From NCBI GenBank assembly GCA_035310015.1, contig DATGEO010000074.1, positions 4,417-68,416 on the forward strand: DNA of 64,000 nucleotides, given 5' to 3'. Shown piece by piece: positions 46,469 to 54,262 of the stretch. Each line of letters opens with the position of its first letter. Within the stretch, counting starts at the first letter, position 1. The notes under the pieces were generated by a model. It worked only from the letters and a program-made list of their open reading frames with translations, ran no database searches and was not told the origin of the DNA. The DNA is from DATGEO01 sp035310015 (GTDB lineage Bacteria > Chloroflexota > Dormibacteria > Dormibacterales > Dormibacteraceae). A program made the translations under genes and the position numbers.

Positions 46469-47115
46469 CGATCCATTTGCCGATCGTGGGGCGGACCAAA
46501 GTCCGCCCCGCGGCCCGGGGCCGGAGGCCGGCGGCTCTGCTGCTGGCTGTGGGGACGCTGGCCGTCATGACCGGAATCGCGATCGTCGGTTCCAGCCTGG
46601 AGCCGATGTTCGGGAGTAGGAATGACACCGCGATGGTGGTTGATCCGGCGCAGCCTTCCGTCAACGCGGCAAGGGGCGAGTTGAATGCCCTGAGCGCGCC
46701 CGGGCAGATCGACAGGCCGGTCAACGGCATCGACTTCACGATGCGCATTCGGACGCTGGGCTACAGCGCCAACGTGGTCGAGGGAGTTGACAGCAAGGAT
46801 CTCGCCCTCGGTCCAGGCCACTACCCGACCACAGCATGGCCGGGGCGCTACGGCACCGTCGGCGTGGCGGCGCACAACGTGTACTGGCTCAGCTTCAGCC
46901 AGCTCAAAGCGGGCGACCGCGTCGAGCTCCAGACCTCATATGGTCTGTTCCTCTATGCGATCACCGGCTCGAAGATCACCGGTCCAGATGACGTCGCGGT
47001 GCTGCGGTCGACGTCCGAGCACAGGTTGACCTTGACGACCTGCTATCCGCTGTGGGCGGGCGCTTTCGCCACCAGGCGGCTTGTTTTCTTCGCGCGTGAG
47101 ATCGGCGTCGGCTGA
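46465..47115 (+). CDS. Class E/F-type sortase
   Basis: 216-residue membrane-anchored transpeptidase attaching surface proteins to peptidoglycan. One N-terminal transmembrane helix (about residues 26-45), then the sortase beta-barrel with catalytic His in GVAAHNVYW, Cys in LTLTTCYP and Arg in FATRRLVFFA. ATG 46465 overlaps the substrate's stop (ATGA). Being encoded directly behind the LAATG protein, it is presumably dedicated to it. It overlaps the convergent MmcQ-like gene by 73 bp. Confidence 0.9.
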   Translation: MTIHLPIVGRTKVRPAARGRRPAALLLAVGTLAVMTGIAIVGSSLEPMFGSRNDTAMVVDPAQPSVNAARGELNALSAPGQIDRPVNGIDFTMRIRTLGYSANVVEGVDSKDLALGPGHYPTTAWPGRYGTVGVAAHNVYWLSFSQLKAGDRVELQTSYGLFLYAITGSKITGPDDVAVLRSTSEHRLTLTTCYPLWAGAFATRRLVFFAREIGVG

Positions 47116-47465
47116 ACCGCCTCGCCAGGCTCCGTGATCGAAGCGCCGACGCCCTTCGGCACCACCATCCGCCACGCGTCGATGACGAGCTCGCGCATCT
47201 CCTTCTCGTCGATCGCCTCCATGCGCGCGAGGACCCAGTGGTAGCGCAGGTCGCCGCCCTCAGGCAGCATGAACTTTTCGGGTGAGCCGCCGACGAGAAA
47301 TTCGCGCTGGTCCTTCGGAAACGCGAATCCGATGAGGCTGCCGTCGCGCGAGAACGACACGTACACGATGCGTCCGACGTAGAACTTGACCCGCCCGCCG
47401 ACGTAGCCCTCCGTGGTCCGCGGCAGCGTCATCGCAAACCGGCGAACGTCTTCGATCGTTACCAC
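47043..47465 (-). CDS. MmcQ/YjbR-family protein
   Basis: 140-residue protein of the MmcQ/YjbR (CyaY-like fold) family. Core MTLPRTTEGYVGGRVKFYVG near the start, then FAFPKDQREFLV, and LVIDAWRMVVPKG near residue 100. Possibly DNA-binding; role unproven. Its last 25 residues are antisense to the sortase end and look non-conserved. GTG start; TAAGAT -10 box 6 nt upstream, so leaderless. Confidence 0.85.
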   Translation of the reverse strand: MVTIEDVRRFAMTLPRTTEGYVGGRVKFYVGRIVYVSFSRDGSLIGFAFPKDQREFLVGGSPEKFMLPEGGDLRYHWVLARMEAIDEKEMRELVIDAWRMVVPKGVGASITEPGEAVQPTPISRAKKTSRLVAKAPAHSG

Positions 47466-47471
47466 GGCTCG

Positions 47472-47477
47472 ATCTTA
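47472..47477 (-). promoter_or_regulatory. -10 box of the MmcQ-like gene
   Basis: TAAGAT on the minus strand, 6 nt before the GTG at 47465; leaderless geometry. Confidence 0.45.
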
Positions 47478-47510
47478 GGCGTGGGCTGGTAGCGTCTAGC
47501 GAAGTCTCAC

Positions 47511-47999
47511 ATGGCGAGCCTCCTGCAGATCGCCGAAGCGCTTCAGTTCGACGGCGCGGATCTCGATTCCAATCGCGCGGGTCTCATATCGTCATCGCAG
47601 CATCGCCGCCTGTGGCGGCGTGACGCTTGGCAGCTGGCCGGCGCAGCCGCGTGCCTGCTCGCGGGCGGCGTCTTCAACGTCGCGCTGCTCGCGGGCTGGA
47701 TGGGGACCGTTCGAGGCAAGGGTGCGGGACTGGGCCTGGCGCTGATGGCGATCGGGGTGATCCTCGGCTACGCCTCGGTCACGCTCTGGCTGGACCTGCT
47801 CTCGCGGCGGGTGGCGACGGCGGAGGGATCGGCGGACCTGGAAGAGACTCGCGGCCGGTCGGGTGCTCAGTATTTCGTGCGGATCGCCGACGCTCGCTTC
47901 AACGTGCCGCTCCAGGTGTACAGCGAGGCCGGCCCAGGCAGATGGAGGGCTTACTACCTGCAGCGCAGCAATACGCTGCTGTCGCTGGAGCCGCTGTGA
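47511..47999 (+). CDS. Two-helix membrane protein, unknown function
   Basis: 162-residue protein. A soluble N-terminal 40 residues with RAGLISSSQHRRLWRRD is followed by two hydrophobic helices (about 43-62 and 71-95) and a cytoplasmic or external C-terminal domain (SGAQYFVRIADARFNVPLQVY) that looks beta-rich. I do not recognise the family. ATG start. It overlaps the DUF5519 gene by 4 bp (GTGA), so the two are coupled. Confidence 0.7.
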   Translation: MASLLQIAEALQFDGADLDSNRAGLISSSQHRRLWRRDAWQLAGAAACLLAGGVFNVALLAGWMGTVRGKGAGLGLALMAIGVILGYASVTLWLDLLSRRVATAEGSADLEETRGRSGAQYFVRIADARFNVPLQVYSEAGPGRWRAYYLQRSNTLLSLEPL

Positions 48000-48310
48000 A
48001 CAGCGCCGGCGCCCGCATCCGCGAGGCGGTCGCGTCGTGGCCGGGCGTCGAGGCCGTACCCCACCGGTTCGGCGGGATCGAGTATCGGTACGGGCGCAAG
48101 GAGATGGGCCACGTCCACGGCGACGCGCTCGCCGACCTCCCCTTTCCCCGGCGCATTCGCGACGAGCTCATCGCGGCGGGGCGCGCCGAGCCGCACCACG
48201 TGCTGCCGGACACGGGCTGGGTGAGCGTCCGGATGCGCGGCCCGGACGATGCGGAGGCAGTGATCCAGCTGTTCCGCGAGCAGTACGAGCGCTACTCGGC
48301 GAAGCGCTGA
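47996..48310 (+). CDS. DUF5519 (luciferase-like) family protein
   Basis: 104-residue protein with the DUF5519 pattern: PHRFGGIEYRYGRKEMGHVHGD, ADLPFPRRIRDELI and the conserved AEPHHVLPDTGWVSVRM. The several conserved His could bind a ligand or metal; function is unknown. GTG start overlapping the preceding stop. Ends 2 bp from the convergent cyclase-ATPase stop. Confidence 0.82.
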   Translation: MNSAGARIREAVASWPGVEAVPHRFGGIEYRYGRKEMGHVHGDALADLPFPRRIRDELIAAGRAEPHHVLPDTGWVSVRMRGPDDAEAVIQLFREQYERYSAKR

Positions 48311-48312
48311 CG

Positions 48313-51168
48313 TCAGCGCGGGCCGCGCGCCCCGGCCTCGCGCGAGCGGCGCATCCGCTCCTCCGCTTCGGCGGTGTCACCCCGCTTCTCTGCCACCCGC
48401 GCGAGCGCCCGCCACGTCCACGACGGTAGCTGGCGGTCGCCCAACTCCTCCGCGACCTTGACTGCGTAGCGCAGGTCCTCTTCCGCTTCGTCCAGCATTC
48501 CGAGGTCGGTCTTGGCGATGCCGCGGGCCGCGCGCGCGTCCGCGTGCTCCCACCGCGCGCCGAGCTCGGCGAAGATGGCGATGCCGCGGTCGAACCACGG
48601 GAGCGCCTCCGCCGGGCGCCCGAAGTCATGCAGCGCCCGCGCCGTCTGCACCGACGTGGTCGCGATGCTGAACTGGTCGCCGGCTTCCTCGGCGTACGCG
48701 CGGGCCTCCTCGATCAGCTTCAGCGCGCCGGCGTAGTCCTTCATCTCGCCGTGATTGATGGAAAGGCTCGTCAGCGCGCGCACCCGCGCCCAGCGATCGT
48801 TTGGCTCCGCCACCGCCAGCGCGCGCTGCCATAGCGCCTCGGCCTCGTCCCACCGCTGGCGCGTCCACGGCACCCAGCCGGCGAAAAGGAGCGTGCGCGT
48901 GATCGCCCACGGCTCCTGAAGCCGCTCCGCCGCCTCGAGCGAGCGGTCTAGCAGCTCTTTGGCCTTGTCGACATCGGCTTCGTAGTTGATGGCCATGTCA
49001 CCCAGAAAGCGCAGCGCCAGAGCCAGCGTGAAGTCGTCGCCGTGGGCCTCGCCCAGGGCGACGGAGCGCAGCAGCGCGTCGGTCGCCGGCTCGTACTCGC
49101 CGAGCCAGTACAGCGCCTCGCCGAGGCCGGCGAGGGCTCGCGCTTCGCGCACGCCCCAGCCTTCCTCCGGACCGGCCAGCGCGAGGGCACGGCTGTAGCG
49201 GTCGGTGGCGGTGCGCCCCTCCATGCGCCGCCGGGCGCGGTCGCCGGCGGCGAGCAGCGCATCCGTCGCCTTCTCCGCGACGGAGCGGTCGGTGGGGTCG
49301 AGGTCGAGCGAAGAGATTGCGGCGGCTTCGAGGTGGTCGGCCGCCCAGGCGCGATGGCCGGCGGACGTGAGGTACTCGGCTACGCGCTCGTGCAGCCGCA
49401 CCCGCTCTCGCTTCGGTAGGCTCGCGTACGCGACGTCGCGGAGCATCGAGTGCCGCATGCGCCAGCGGGGCTTGCCCGCACCGGTCTCTTCGCGCACCAC
49501 GACCTCGCTTTCCTCCAGCTCGCGCAGCTCGGCCTCCGTCGCCTCGGCATCGACCGTGGCCAGCTCGTCCGCGTCGAAGGAGGACATGAACACCGCCGCT
49601 CGTCGTGCGAGCTCGCGCAACCGCGTCGGCAGGGCATCGAGGCGAGCGGCGACGACGGCTTGCACGGTGGGCGGCAGCGACCGCGGGTCGGAAGGCGCCT
49701 CGCCGTTGCCGCCGGGCTCGGGCATCAGCATGCCCGTGGTCTCGATGATGAAGAAAGGATTGCCGCCCGCCCGCGCCGCGATCTCGGCGGCCTGGCGGTC
49801 GCCGACCGCGCCGCCCGACGCGTGGCGGACGAGGTCGACCGCGTCTTCATCTGCCAGCGGGTCGAGCCGGACCAGCACCGCGTTGGCGCTGCTCGAGCCC
49901 CAGGCCGGTCGCTCGTCGAGCAGCTCGGCGCGAGCGAGCGCGAGGATCAGGGCCACACGGCGGCCGCCGCGCGGGGGCGACCCCAGGCGCTCGATCAGGT
50001 CGAGCATCGGCGCCTTCAGCATGTGGACGTCCTCGAACACGAGGACGACCGGGCGCTCGGCGGCCAGCCCGTCGATGAGAGACAGGAAGCCCGCCTGCAC
50101 GTCATGCACGAACGCGGGCTCGAGCTTCGCCTCCGCGGCCACGCCGAACAGCAGGCCGAGGCGCTCGGCCACCCGCCCAGGGTCGCCGGACGCACACACG
50201 GTGCGGACCAGCGCGGCGAGCGCCGCTCGGATCTTCTCGGGCGGGTCGGTCGAGGCGATGCCCGCAAGGTCGCTGACGATCGCGGCCGCGGGCGAGAAGG
50301 TCGCCGAGTCGGTGTACGAGCGGCTCTGCCCGCGAAGGGTGAGGACCGTCGCGCCCAGCCCGACGGTGAACTCGTCGGCCAGGCGCGACTTGCCGATGCC
50401 GGCCTCCCCGACCACCGTCACCAGCACCGGGCGCCGGCTGGTCGTGGCCAGCTCCAGGCTCTGGCCGATGATCGCCTGCTCACTGGTGCGGCCGACGATC
50501 GGGATCGTGCGCCGCGCCGACCGCATGCTGAGGCCCACGACCGGGTAGGCGGCGATCGCGTCGTCGAAGCCCTTGGCTCTCACCCGCCGCCGGCGCTTGA
50601 ACGTGACCGTCGACGCGGTCAGGGCGTGCGCGGTCTGTCCGGCCAGCACCTCCCCGGCCTCGGCAGCCGATTGGAGTCTCGCCGCGGTGTTGACCACGGG
50701 GCCGGTGACGAGCAGCTGCCGCGCGGGGCCGACGCCCGTCGCCGCCTCCCCCGATTCGATTCCGACCCGGATCTCGAGCGGCGTCTCGAGGCCGGCTTCC
50801 CGGCCCAGCCTCCGGACGCGGCCGCGGATGGCGAGCCCGGCCCGGATGGCGCGCAGGGCGTCGTCCTCGTGGACTTGGGGCAGGCCGAACACGGCCATCA
50901 CCGCATCGCCGATGAACTTCTCGGGGCGCCCGCGCAGGGCGTTCAGCTCCTCGACCGAGGCATCGAAGAACCGGCCGAGGATCTCCCGCGACCGCTCAGG
51001 GTCGAGGCGCTGGGCCAGGCCGGTCGAGTCCACCAGGTCGGCGAACAGGACCGTGACCATCTTCCGCTCCTCGGTGCCGACGAGCGGACCGACGGCCGAG
51101 CCGCAGTTGGGGCAGAAGCGAGCCCGGGCCGGAAGCCGGTGTCCGCACACTTGGCAAGCCAGGGCCAC
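48313..51168 (-). CDS. Class III adenylate cyclase fused to ATPase and TPR domains
   Basis: 951-residue signalling protein. Order: zinc ribbon (CxxC pairs, residues 5-23); class III cyclase domain (about 36-215) with both metal Asp (D44 in LFADLVDST, D88 in KFIGDAVMAVFG), adenine-type Lys84 and N160/R164 in NTAARL; STAND/AAA-type ATPase with P-loop GEAGIGKS (254-261); then C-terminal TPR-like helices from about 640. Catalytic residues suggest active cAMP synthesis, gated by the ATPase/TPR sensor. GTG start, TATCCT -10 6 nt upstream. Divergent from a cNMP-binding-domain gene only 23 bp away. Confidence 0.92.
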   Translation of the reverse strand: MALACQVCGHRLPARARFCPNCGSAVGPLVGTEERKMVTVLFADLVDSTGLAQRLDPERSREILGRFFDASVEELNALRGRPEKFIGDAVMAVFGLPQVHEDDALRAIRAGLAIRGRVRRLGREAGLETPLEIRVGIESGEAATGVGPARQLLVTGPVVNTAARLQSAAEAGEVLAGQTAHALTASTVTFKRRRRVRAKGFDDAIAAYPVVGLSMRSARRTIPIVGRTSEQAIIGQSLELATTSRRPVLVTVVGEAGIGKSRLADEFTVGLGATVLTLRGQSRSYTDSATFSPAAAIVSDLAGIASTDPPEKIRAALAALVRTVCASGDPGRVAERLGLLFGVAAEAKLEPAFVHDVQAGFLSLIDGLAAERPVVLVFEDVHMLKAPMLDLIERLGSPPRGGRRVALILALARAELLDERPAWGSSSANAVLVRLDPLADEDAVDLVRHASGGAVGDRQAAEIAARAGGNPFFIIETTGMLMPEPGGNGEAPSDPRSLPPTVQAVVAARLDALPTRLRELARRAAVFMSSFDADELATVDAEATEAELRELEESEVVVREETGAGKPRWRMRHSMLRDVAYASLPKRERVRLHERVAEYLTSAGHRAWAADHLEAAAISSLDLDPTDRSVAEKATDALLAAGDRARRRMEGRTATDRYSRALALAGPEEGWGVREARALAGLGEALYWLGEYEPATDALLRSVALGEAHGDDFTLALALRFLGDMAINYEADVDKAKELLDRSLEAAERLQEPWAITRTLLFAGWVPWTRQRWDEAEALWQRALAVAEPNDRWARVRALTSLSINHGEMKDYAGALKLIEEARAYAEEAGDQFSIATTSVQTARALHDFGRPAEALPWFDRGIAIFAELGARWEHADARAARGIAKTDLGMLDEAEEDLRYAVKVAEELGDRQLPSWTWRALARVAEKRGDTAEAEERMRRSREAGARGPR

Positions 51169-51174
51169 CCGAGC

Positions 51175-51184
51175 AGGATATTGT
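51175..51184. promoter_or_regulatory. Overlapping divergent -10 boxes of cyclase and cNMP-domain genes
   Basis: Minus-strand TATCCT (51180-51175) serves the cyclase, 6 nt from its GTG. Plus-strand TATTGT (51179-51184) serves the cNMP-domain gene, 7 nt from its ATG. They share two base pairs, so polymerase cannot occupy both at once; both -35 regions lie inside the opposite gene. Confidence 0.55.
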
Positions 51185-51191
51185 GTGCACG

Positions 51192-51620
51192 ATGGCCGAT
51201 TCCAAGATCGACGCGCTCAGGCGGGTCCCGCTCTTCTCCAGGTGCACCCGAAAAGAGCTCGAGTTCATCGCCAGCAGGACTGACGAGGTCACCGTCCCTG
51301 CCGGCCGCACGCTGATCACGCAGGGAGCGCCGGCCGACTCATTCTTCGTCCTGCTCGATGGCGACGTCGAGGTCAAAGTCGACGGCAAGAAGCGCGCAGC
51401 GCTCAAGGCGGGCGACTTCTTCGGCGAGATCAGCATGCTCGATCGCGGCGCGGGCACCGCCACGATCGTCACCAAGACGCCCGCGCGGCTGATGGTCATG
51501 AGCCACGCTCAGTTCCGCGACGCCATCAAGACGAGCGACTCGCTGCTCGTGAATGTCCTGTCGGTAATGGGCGACCGGCTGCGCGCCGACCTGGCGATGG
51601 CGCGCGGCGGGCGTGCGTAG
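51192..51620 (+). CDS. Single-domain cyclic-nucleotide-binding-like protein
   Basis: 142-residue Crp-type cNMP-binding fold with no DNA-binding domain. N-terminal LRRVPLFSRCTRKELEFIA and the beta-roll with a phosphate-binding cassette starting FGEI (77-80). In the cassette the conserved Arg that holds the cyclic phosphate (RTAT or RSAT) is Gly (GTAT, 88-91), so cAMP binding is uncertain. ATG 51192 is chosen because a TATTGT -10 box ends 7 nt upstream. Divergent from the adenylate cyclase, suggesting a paired signalling function. Confidence 0.85.
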   Translation: MADSKIDALRRVPLFSRCTRKELEFIASRTDEVTVPAGRTLITQGAPADSFFVLLDGDVEVKVDGKKRAALKAGDFFGEISMLDRGAGTATIVTKTPARLMVMSHAQFRDAIKTSDSLLVNVLSVMGDRLRADLAMARGGRA

Positions 51621-51629
51621 GAGCGTCGT

Positions 51630-51746
51630 CTAGGCGGCGGTCAGCTCGAAGACCGGGTGGCTGGCCGCCGCCTCGGACGGGTCCTCGACGATGTCGCGGG
51701 CTCCCAGGATGCGCAGCAGCAGCTTGCCGATCCGAATCCTCCTCAC
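51630..51746 (-). CDS. Possible small protein, 33-38 residues
   Basis: Short frame ending in LTAASHPVFEL-like sequence (RIGKLLLRILGARDIVED at the start, FELTAA at the end). A GTG at 51746 gives 38 residues but lies in its own GAGGAGG. An ATC at 51731 is 6 nt after that GAGGAGG and would give 33 residues. A perfect TTGATTG palindrome lies about 25-40 bp upstream. I do not recognise it, and it could be a spurious frame. Confidence 0.3.
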   Translation of the reverse strand: MRRIRIGKLLLRILGARDIVEDPSEAAASHPVFELTAA

Positions 51747-51770
51747 ATAGAGCGGCGGCCATGAGGGCCT

Positions 51771-51788
51771 CAATCAAACGCTTGATTG
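51771..51788. promoter_or_regulatory. Perfect TTGATTG palindrome, TetR-type operator candidate
   Basis: CAATCAAACGCTTGATTG: perfect 7-bp arms around a 4-bp centre. It lies upstream of the small minus-strand frame and about 65 bp before the rhodanese-CBS gene. The half-site TTGATTG also occurs in the second operator of the TetR-MMPL operon (9763-9769). Confidence 0.55.
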
Positions 51789-51852
51789 ACAATCGCGGCC
51801 CAAGGGCGCACGCCTCGCCCATGCGTTTCTATCGTGGAGAAGGAGCGCAGAC

Positions 51853-52560
51853 ATGCCCAGGGTCATCGACCGAGCCGAGCTCCGGCGCTTGGTCGAGAAG
51901 GAGGCGGCCCAGGTCGTAGAGGTGCTGCCGCCCGACGAGTACGAGTCCGAGCACATCGCCGGCGCGGTCAACCTGCCCCTGCCCGACCTCAACCCGGAAT
52001 CGGTCAAGCGCCTCGACCCGAAGCGTCCGGTGATCGCCTACTGCAACGATTTCCAATGAGACATGGCGCCCAGGGCCGCGGCGCGGCTCGAGACTCTGGG
52101 TTTCGACAACGTCTATGAGTACGAGCCCGGGAAGGAGGACTGGCTGGCGGCCGGCCTGCCGAGCGAGGGCAGGCGCGCCTCGGAGCCGACCCTCGCCTCC
52201 GTCGTCCGGCGCGACGTTCCCCGCTTCGGGCTCAACGACCGCGTGGGGCCGATCCGCGAAAGCCTGGCGGCCGGCGGCTGGGAGTGGGCGGCCATCGTCA
52301 ACTCGAGCGGCGTTCTGCTGGGACGCGTGCGCAAGCGGGACATCGAGGACGGCGAGGACCCCGACGCCATCGCCGAGCGCCTCATGGATGAGGGCCCTTC
52401 GACGTACCGCCTGAACGTCGGCCTCGACGAGCTGCTCCAGCGCATGCACGACCGCCACTTCGACACGGCCTTCGTCACCGATCCCGACGGCCACCTGTGC
52501 GGCCTTGTCACCCGGCGTGACATCGTGCGGGCTCTGGACGCGCACCGCAAGGCGTCCTGA
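51853..52560 (+). CDS. Rhodanese-CBS protein with in-frame UGA at codon 69 (selenoprotein candidate)
   Basis: A rhodanese domain (about 1-108) followed by a CBS pair (about 119-235). The rhodanese core EVLPPDEYESEHIAGAVNLP leads to the active loop IAYCNDFQ, then TGA (52057-52059), then DMAPRAAARLETLGF in the same frame. As I recall, homologues read YC..xQCDxSPRAA here, so TGA occupies a conserved Cys position. Coding quality continues without break to 52560 (CBS motifs AAIVNSSGVLLGRV and TAFVTDPDGHLCGLVTRRDIV). Options: Sec insertion, readthrough, or a recent Cys-to-stop mutation that splits the gene into 51853-52059 and 52063-52560. ATG start with AAGGAG 7 nt upstream. Confidence 0.75.
52069..52100 (+). 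promoter_or_regulatory. Bacterial SECIS-like hairpin after the in-frame UGA
   Basis: Apical stem GCCGC-GGC-GCGGC (52075-52087), 15 nt after the UGA, within a weaker outer stem CCCAG/CTGGG (52069-52073 with 52096-52100). The distance fits bacterial SECIS elements, and the loop contains G residues. In GC-rich coding DNA such hairpins also arise by chance. Confidence 0.35.
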
Positions 52561-52611
52561 TCCGCAGGAACGCCGGGTACTGGCCCGGCACCTCGTCGTT
52601 TCTCTAGCGGA

Positions 52612-52776
52612 ATGAAGTTTCGGTTTACTCGGCTCCTGATGTGGATGGGCGTTGCCGCCGCAATGACGTATCTGCTCGATCCCGAGCAGGGTGAGCGCCG
52701 GCGCAAGGACCTCCGCAAGCAGGTGGACAAGATGCGCAAGATGGGCCGCAAGGCCCGAATGCAGGCGGGTCTATAG
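52612..52776 (+). CDS. Small YtxH-like membrane-anchored protein
   Basis: 54-residue protein: a short N-terminal hydrophobic helix (LLMWMGVAAAMTYLL, about 8-22), then DPEQGERRRKDLRKQ and a Lys/Arg-rich amphipathic tail. It resembles the YtxH/small stress-membrane type in which LLDPxxGxRRR follows the helix. Its stop TAG overlaps the proposed ATA start of the NRAMP-like gene (ATAG), suggesting co-translation. A CCGGG/CCCGG hairpin sits upstream at about 52573-52588. Confidence 0.7.
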   Translation: MKFRFTRLLMWMGVAAAMTYLLDPEQGERRRKDLRKQVDKMRKMGRKARMQAGL

Positions 52777-54101
52777 CCGCACATCCGGCCGCCAGGCCAG
52801 AGTCGCCAGAGCCGGCTCCCGGCAGGCAGGAGTCGAAGCTCCGGCGGCTGCTTTCGTTCGTCGGTCCAGGCTTCATCACGGGCGCCTCCGACGACGACCC
52901 GTCCGGCATCGGCACCGTCGTCCAGTCGGGCGCTCAGTACGGCTACGGCCTGCTGTGGACGATGTCCTTCACGCTCCCCCTGATGATCGCCATCCAGGAG
53001 GCGAGCGCGCGCGTCGGTGTGGTGACCGGCAAGGGCCTCGCCACGATCATCAAGACTCGTTACGGCACGCGCATCGTGCTCGTCCTCGCCCTGCTCCTGG
53101 CCATCGCGAACACCATCAACGTCGCCGCCGACATCGCGGCCATGGCCGCCGCCCTTCGCCTCCTGGTGCCGGTCCCGCAGTTTGCGGCCGCGGCAGGCTT
53201 TGCTCTCGCCATTCTCGCCGCCGAGGTCTTCATCGGCTACGAGCGCTACTCGTCGATCCTGAAATGGTTGGCCCTCAGCCTCCTCGCGTACCCGCTGGTG
53301 GCGTTCATCTCCCACGTTCCCTGGGGGTCCCTGCTCGTGGCGACGGTCCTGCCCCACGTCAGCCTTTCCGGCGGGTTTGTGTTTCTCCTCACCGCGGTCC
53401 TCGGCACGACCATCTCCCCCTACCTCTTCTTCTGGGAGGCGGCGCAGGAGGTCGAAGAGATCGACTCGATGAAGAAGCGGAACCAGCGCTGGTCACGCCG
53501 CCGGATGACGAAGCACATGCGCATCGACAACGCGTTCGGGATGTTCGTGTCGAACCTGATCATGTGGTTCGTCCTGGTGGTCGCCGCGGTGGTACTTCAC
53601 GCCCACGGCGTCACCAACATTCGCTCCGCCGCCGACGCCGCACGCGCGCTGCAGCCGCTGGTGCGCTCTTTTCCCCACGCGGGCGCGCTCGCCGGCGGCA
53701 TCTTCGCGCTCGGCATCATCGGGCTCGGGGCACTGGCGGTGCCGGTGCTCGCGGGCTCGGCGTCATATGCCTTCGCGGACGCGTTCGGCTGGCCCGCGAG
53801 CCTGTCGGCTTCGGTCCGCGACGCGCCGGGTTTCTACGCCGTGCTGGCCGCCGCCGTGCTGATCGGCCTCGTCATCGACTTCACAGGCCTTGACCCGATC
53901 CAGCTGCTCGTCTGGTCCGCCGTCATCAACGGGTTCGTCGCCGTGCCGCTGATCTTCGTCATCGGCAGCATCTCCTCCGACCGCAAGGTGATGGGCCAGC
54001 ACACGAGCGGGTGGCTGTCCCGGGTTCTCATCGCGGTCGCGGGCCTGCTGATGGGAGTCTCCGCGATCGCCACACTCGCCGGCCTCGTCCACCTTCCCTG
54101 A
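52773..54101 (+). CDS. NRAMP-like divalent metal transporter, probable non-AUG start
   Basis: Polytopic NRAMP-family transporter with about 11 hydrophobic helices. TM1 has GPGFITGASDDDPSGIG (DPSG for the classical DPGN metal site). TM6 has GTTISPYLFFWEAAQEVEE, the pattern of the divergent NRAMP-related branch rather than MPH. Conservation requires translation through TM1, yet the first ATG is at 52962, after it. Upstream to an in-frame TGA there is no ATG/GTG/TTG. ATA at 52773, overlapping the previous stop, gives 442 residues; a CTG just before LSFVGPGF is the alternative. A terminator follows. Confidence 0.85.
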   Translation: MAAHPAARPESPEPAPGRQESKLRRLLSFVGPGFITGASDDDPSGIGTVVQSGAQYGYGLLWTMSFTLPLMIAIQEASARVGVVTGKGLATIIKTRYGTRIVLVLALLLAIANTINVAADIAAMAAALRLLVPVPQFAAAAGFALAILAAEVFIGYERYSSILKWLALSLLAYPLVAFISHVPWGSLLVATVLPHVSLSGGFVFLLTAVLGTTISPYLFFWEAAQEVEEIDSMKKRNQRWSRRRMTKHMRIDNAFGMFVSNLIMWFVLVVAAVVLHAHGVTNIRSAADAARALQPLVRSFPHAGALAGGIFALGIIGLGALAVPVLAGSASYAFADAFGWPASLSASVRDAPGFYAVLAAAVLIGLVIDFTGLDPIQLLVWSAVINGFVAVPLIFVIGSISSDRKVMGQHTSGWLSRVLIAVAGLLMGVSAIATLAGLVHLP

Positions 54102-54102
54102 C

Positions 54103-54134
54103 CGCGGTATCGATCGGCGATCACGCGTTTTTTT
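54103..54134 (+). terminator. Rho-independent terminator after the NRAMP-like gene
   Basis: Stem CGCG...GATC-GGC-GATC...CGCG followed by seven T (54128-54134), 1 bp after the stop codon. A second perfect hairpin GCCCGC-GC-GCGGGC lies at 54140-54153. Confidence 0.65.
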
Positions 54135-54180
54135 AGAGGGCCCGCGCGCGGGCGCCGATTCCGTGCCCAGGAGGTTGGCC

Positions 54181-54258
54181 ATGGCGAAGACAGTAGGCGA
54201 GCTCATGACCCGTGACCCCGCGCTGTCCGACATCAGCGCGGCCGATCCCAACCGCTAG
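54181..54258 (+). pseudogene. 25-residue CBS-domain N-terminal remnant or leader peptide
   Basis: Perfect AGGAGG 6 nt before ATG, then MAKTVGELMTRDPALSD, the typical opening of a CBS-domain protein, ending by TAG after 25 codons. The rest of the domain is absent. The stop lies 4 nt before the next ATG, so it may now act as a translational leader for the membrane protein behind it. Confidence 0.5.
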
Positions 54259-54262
54259 CCCG

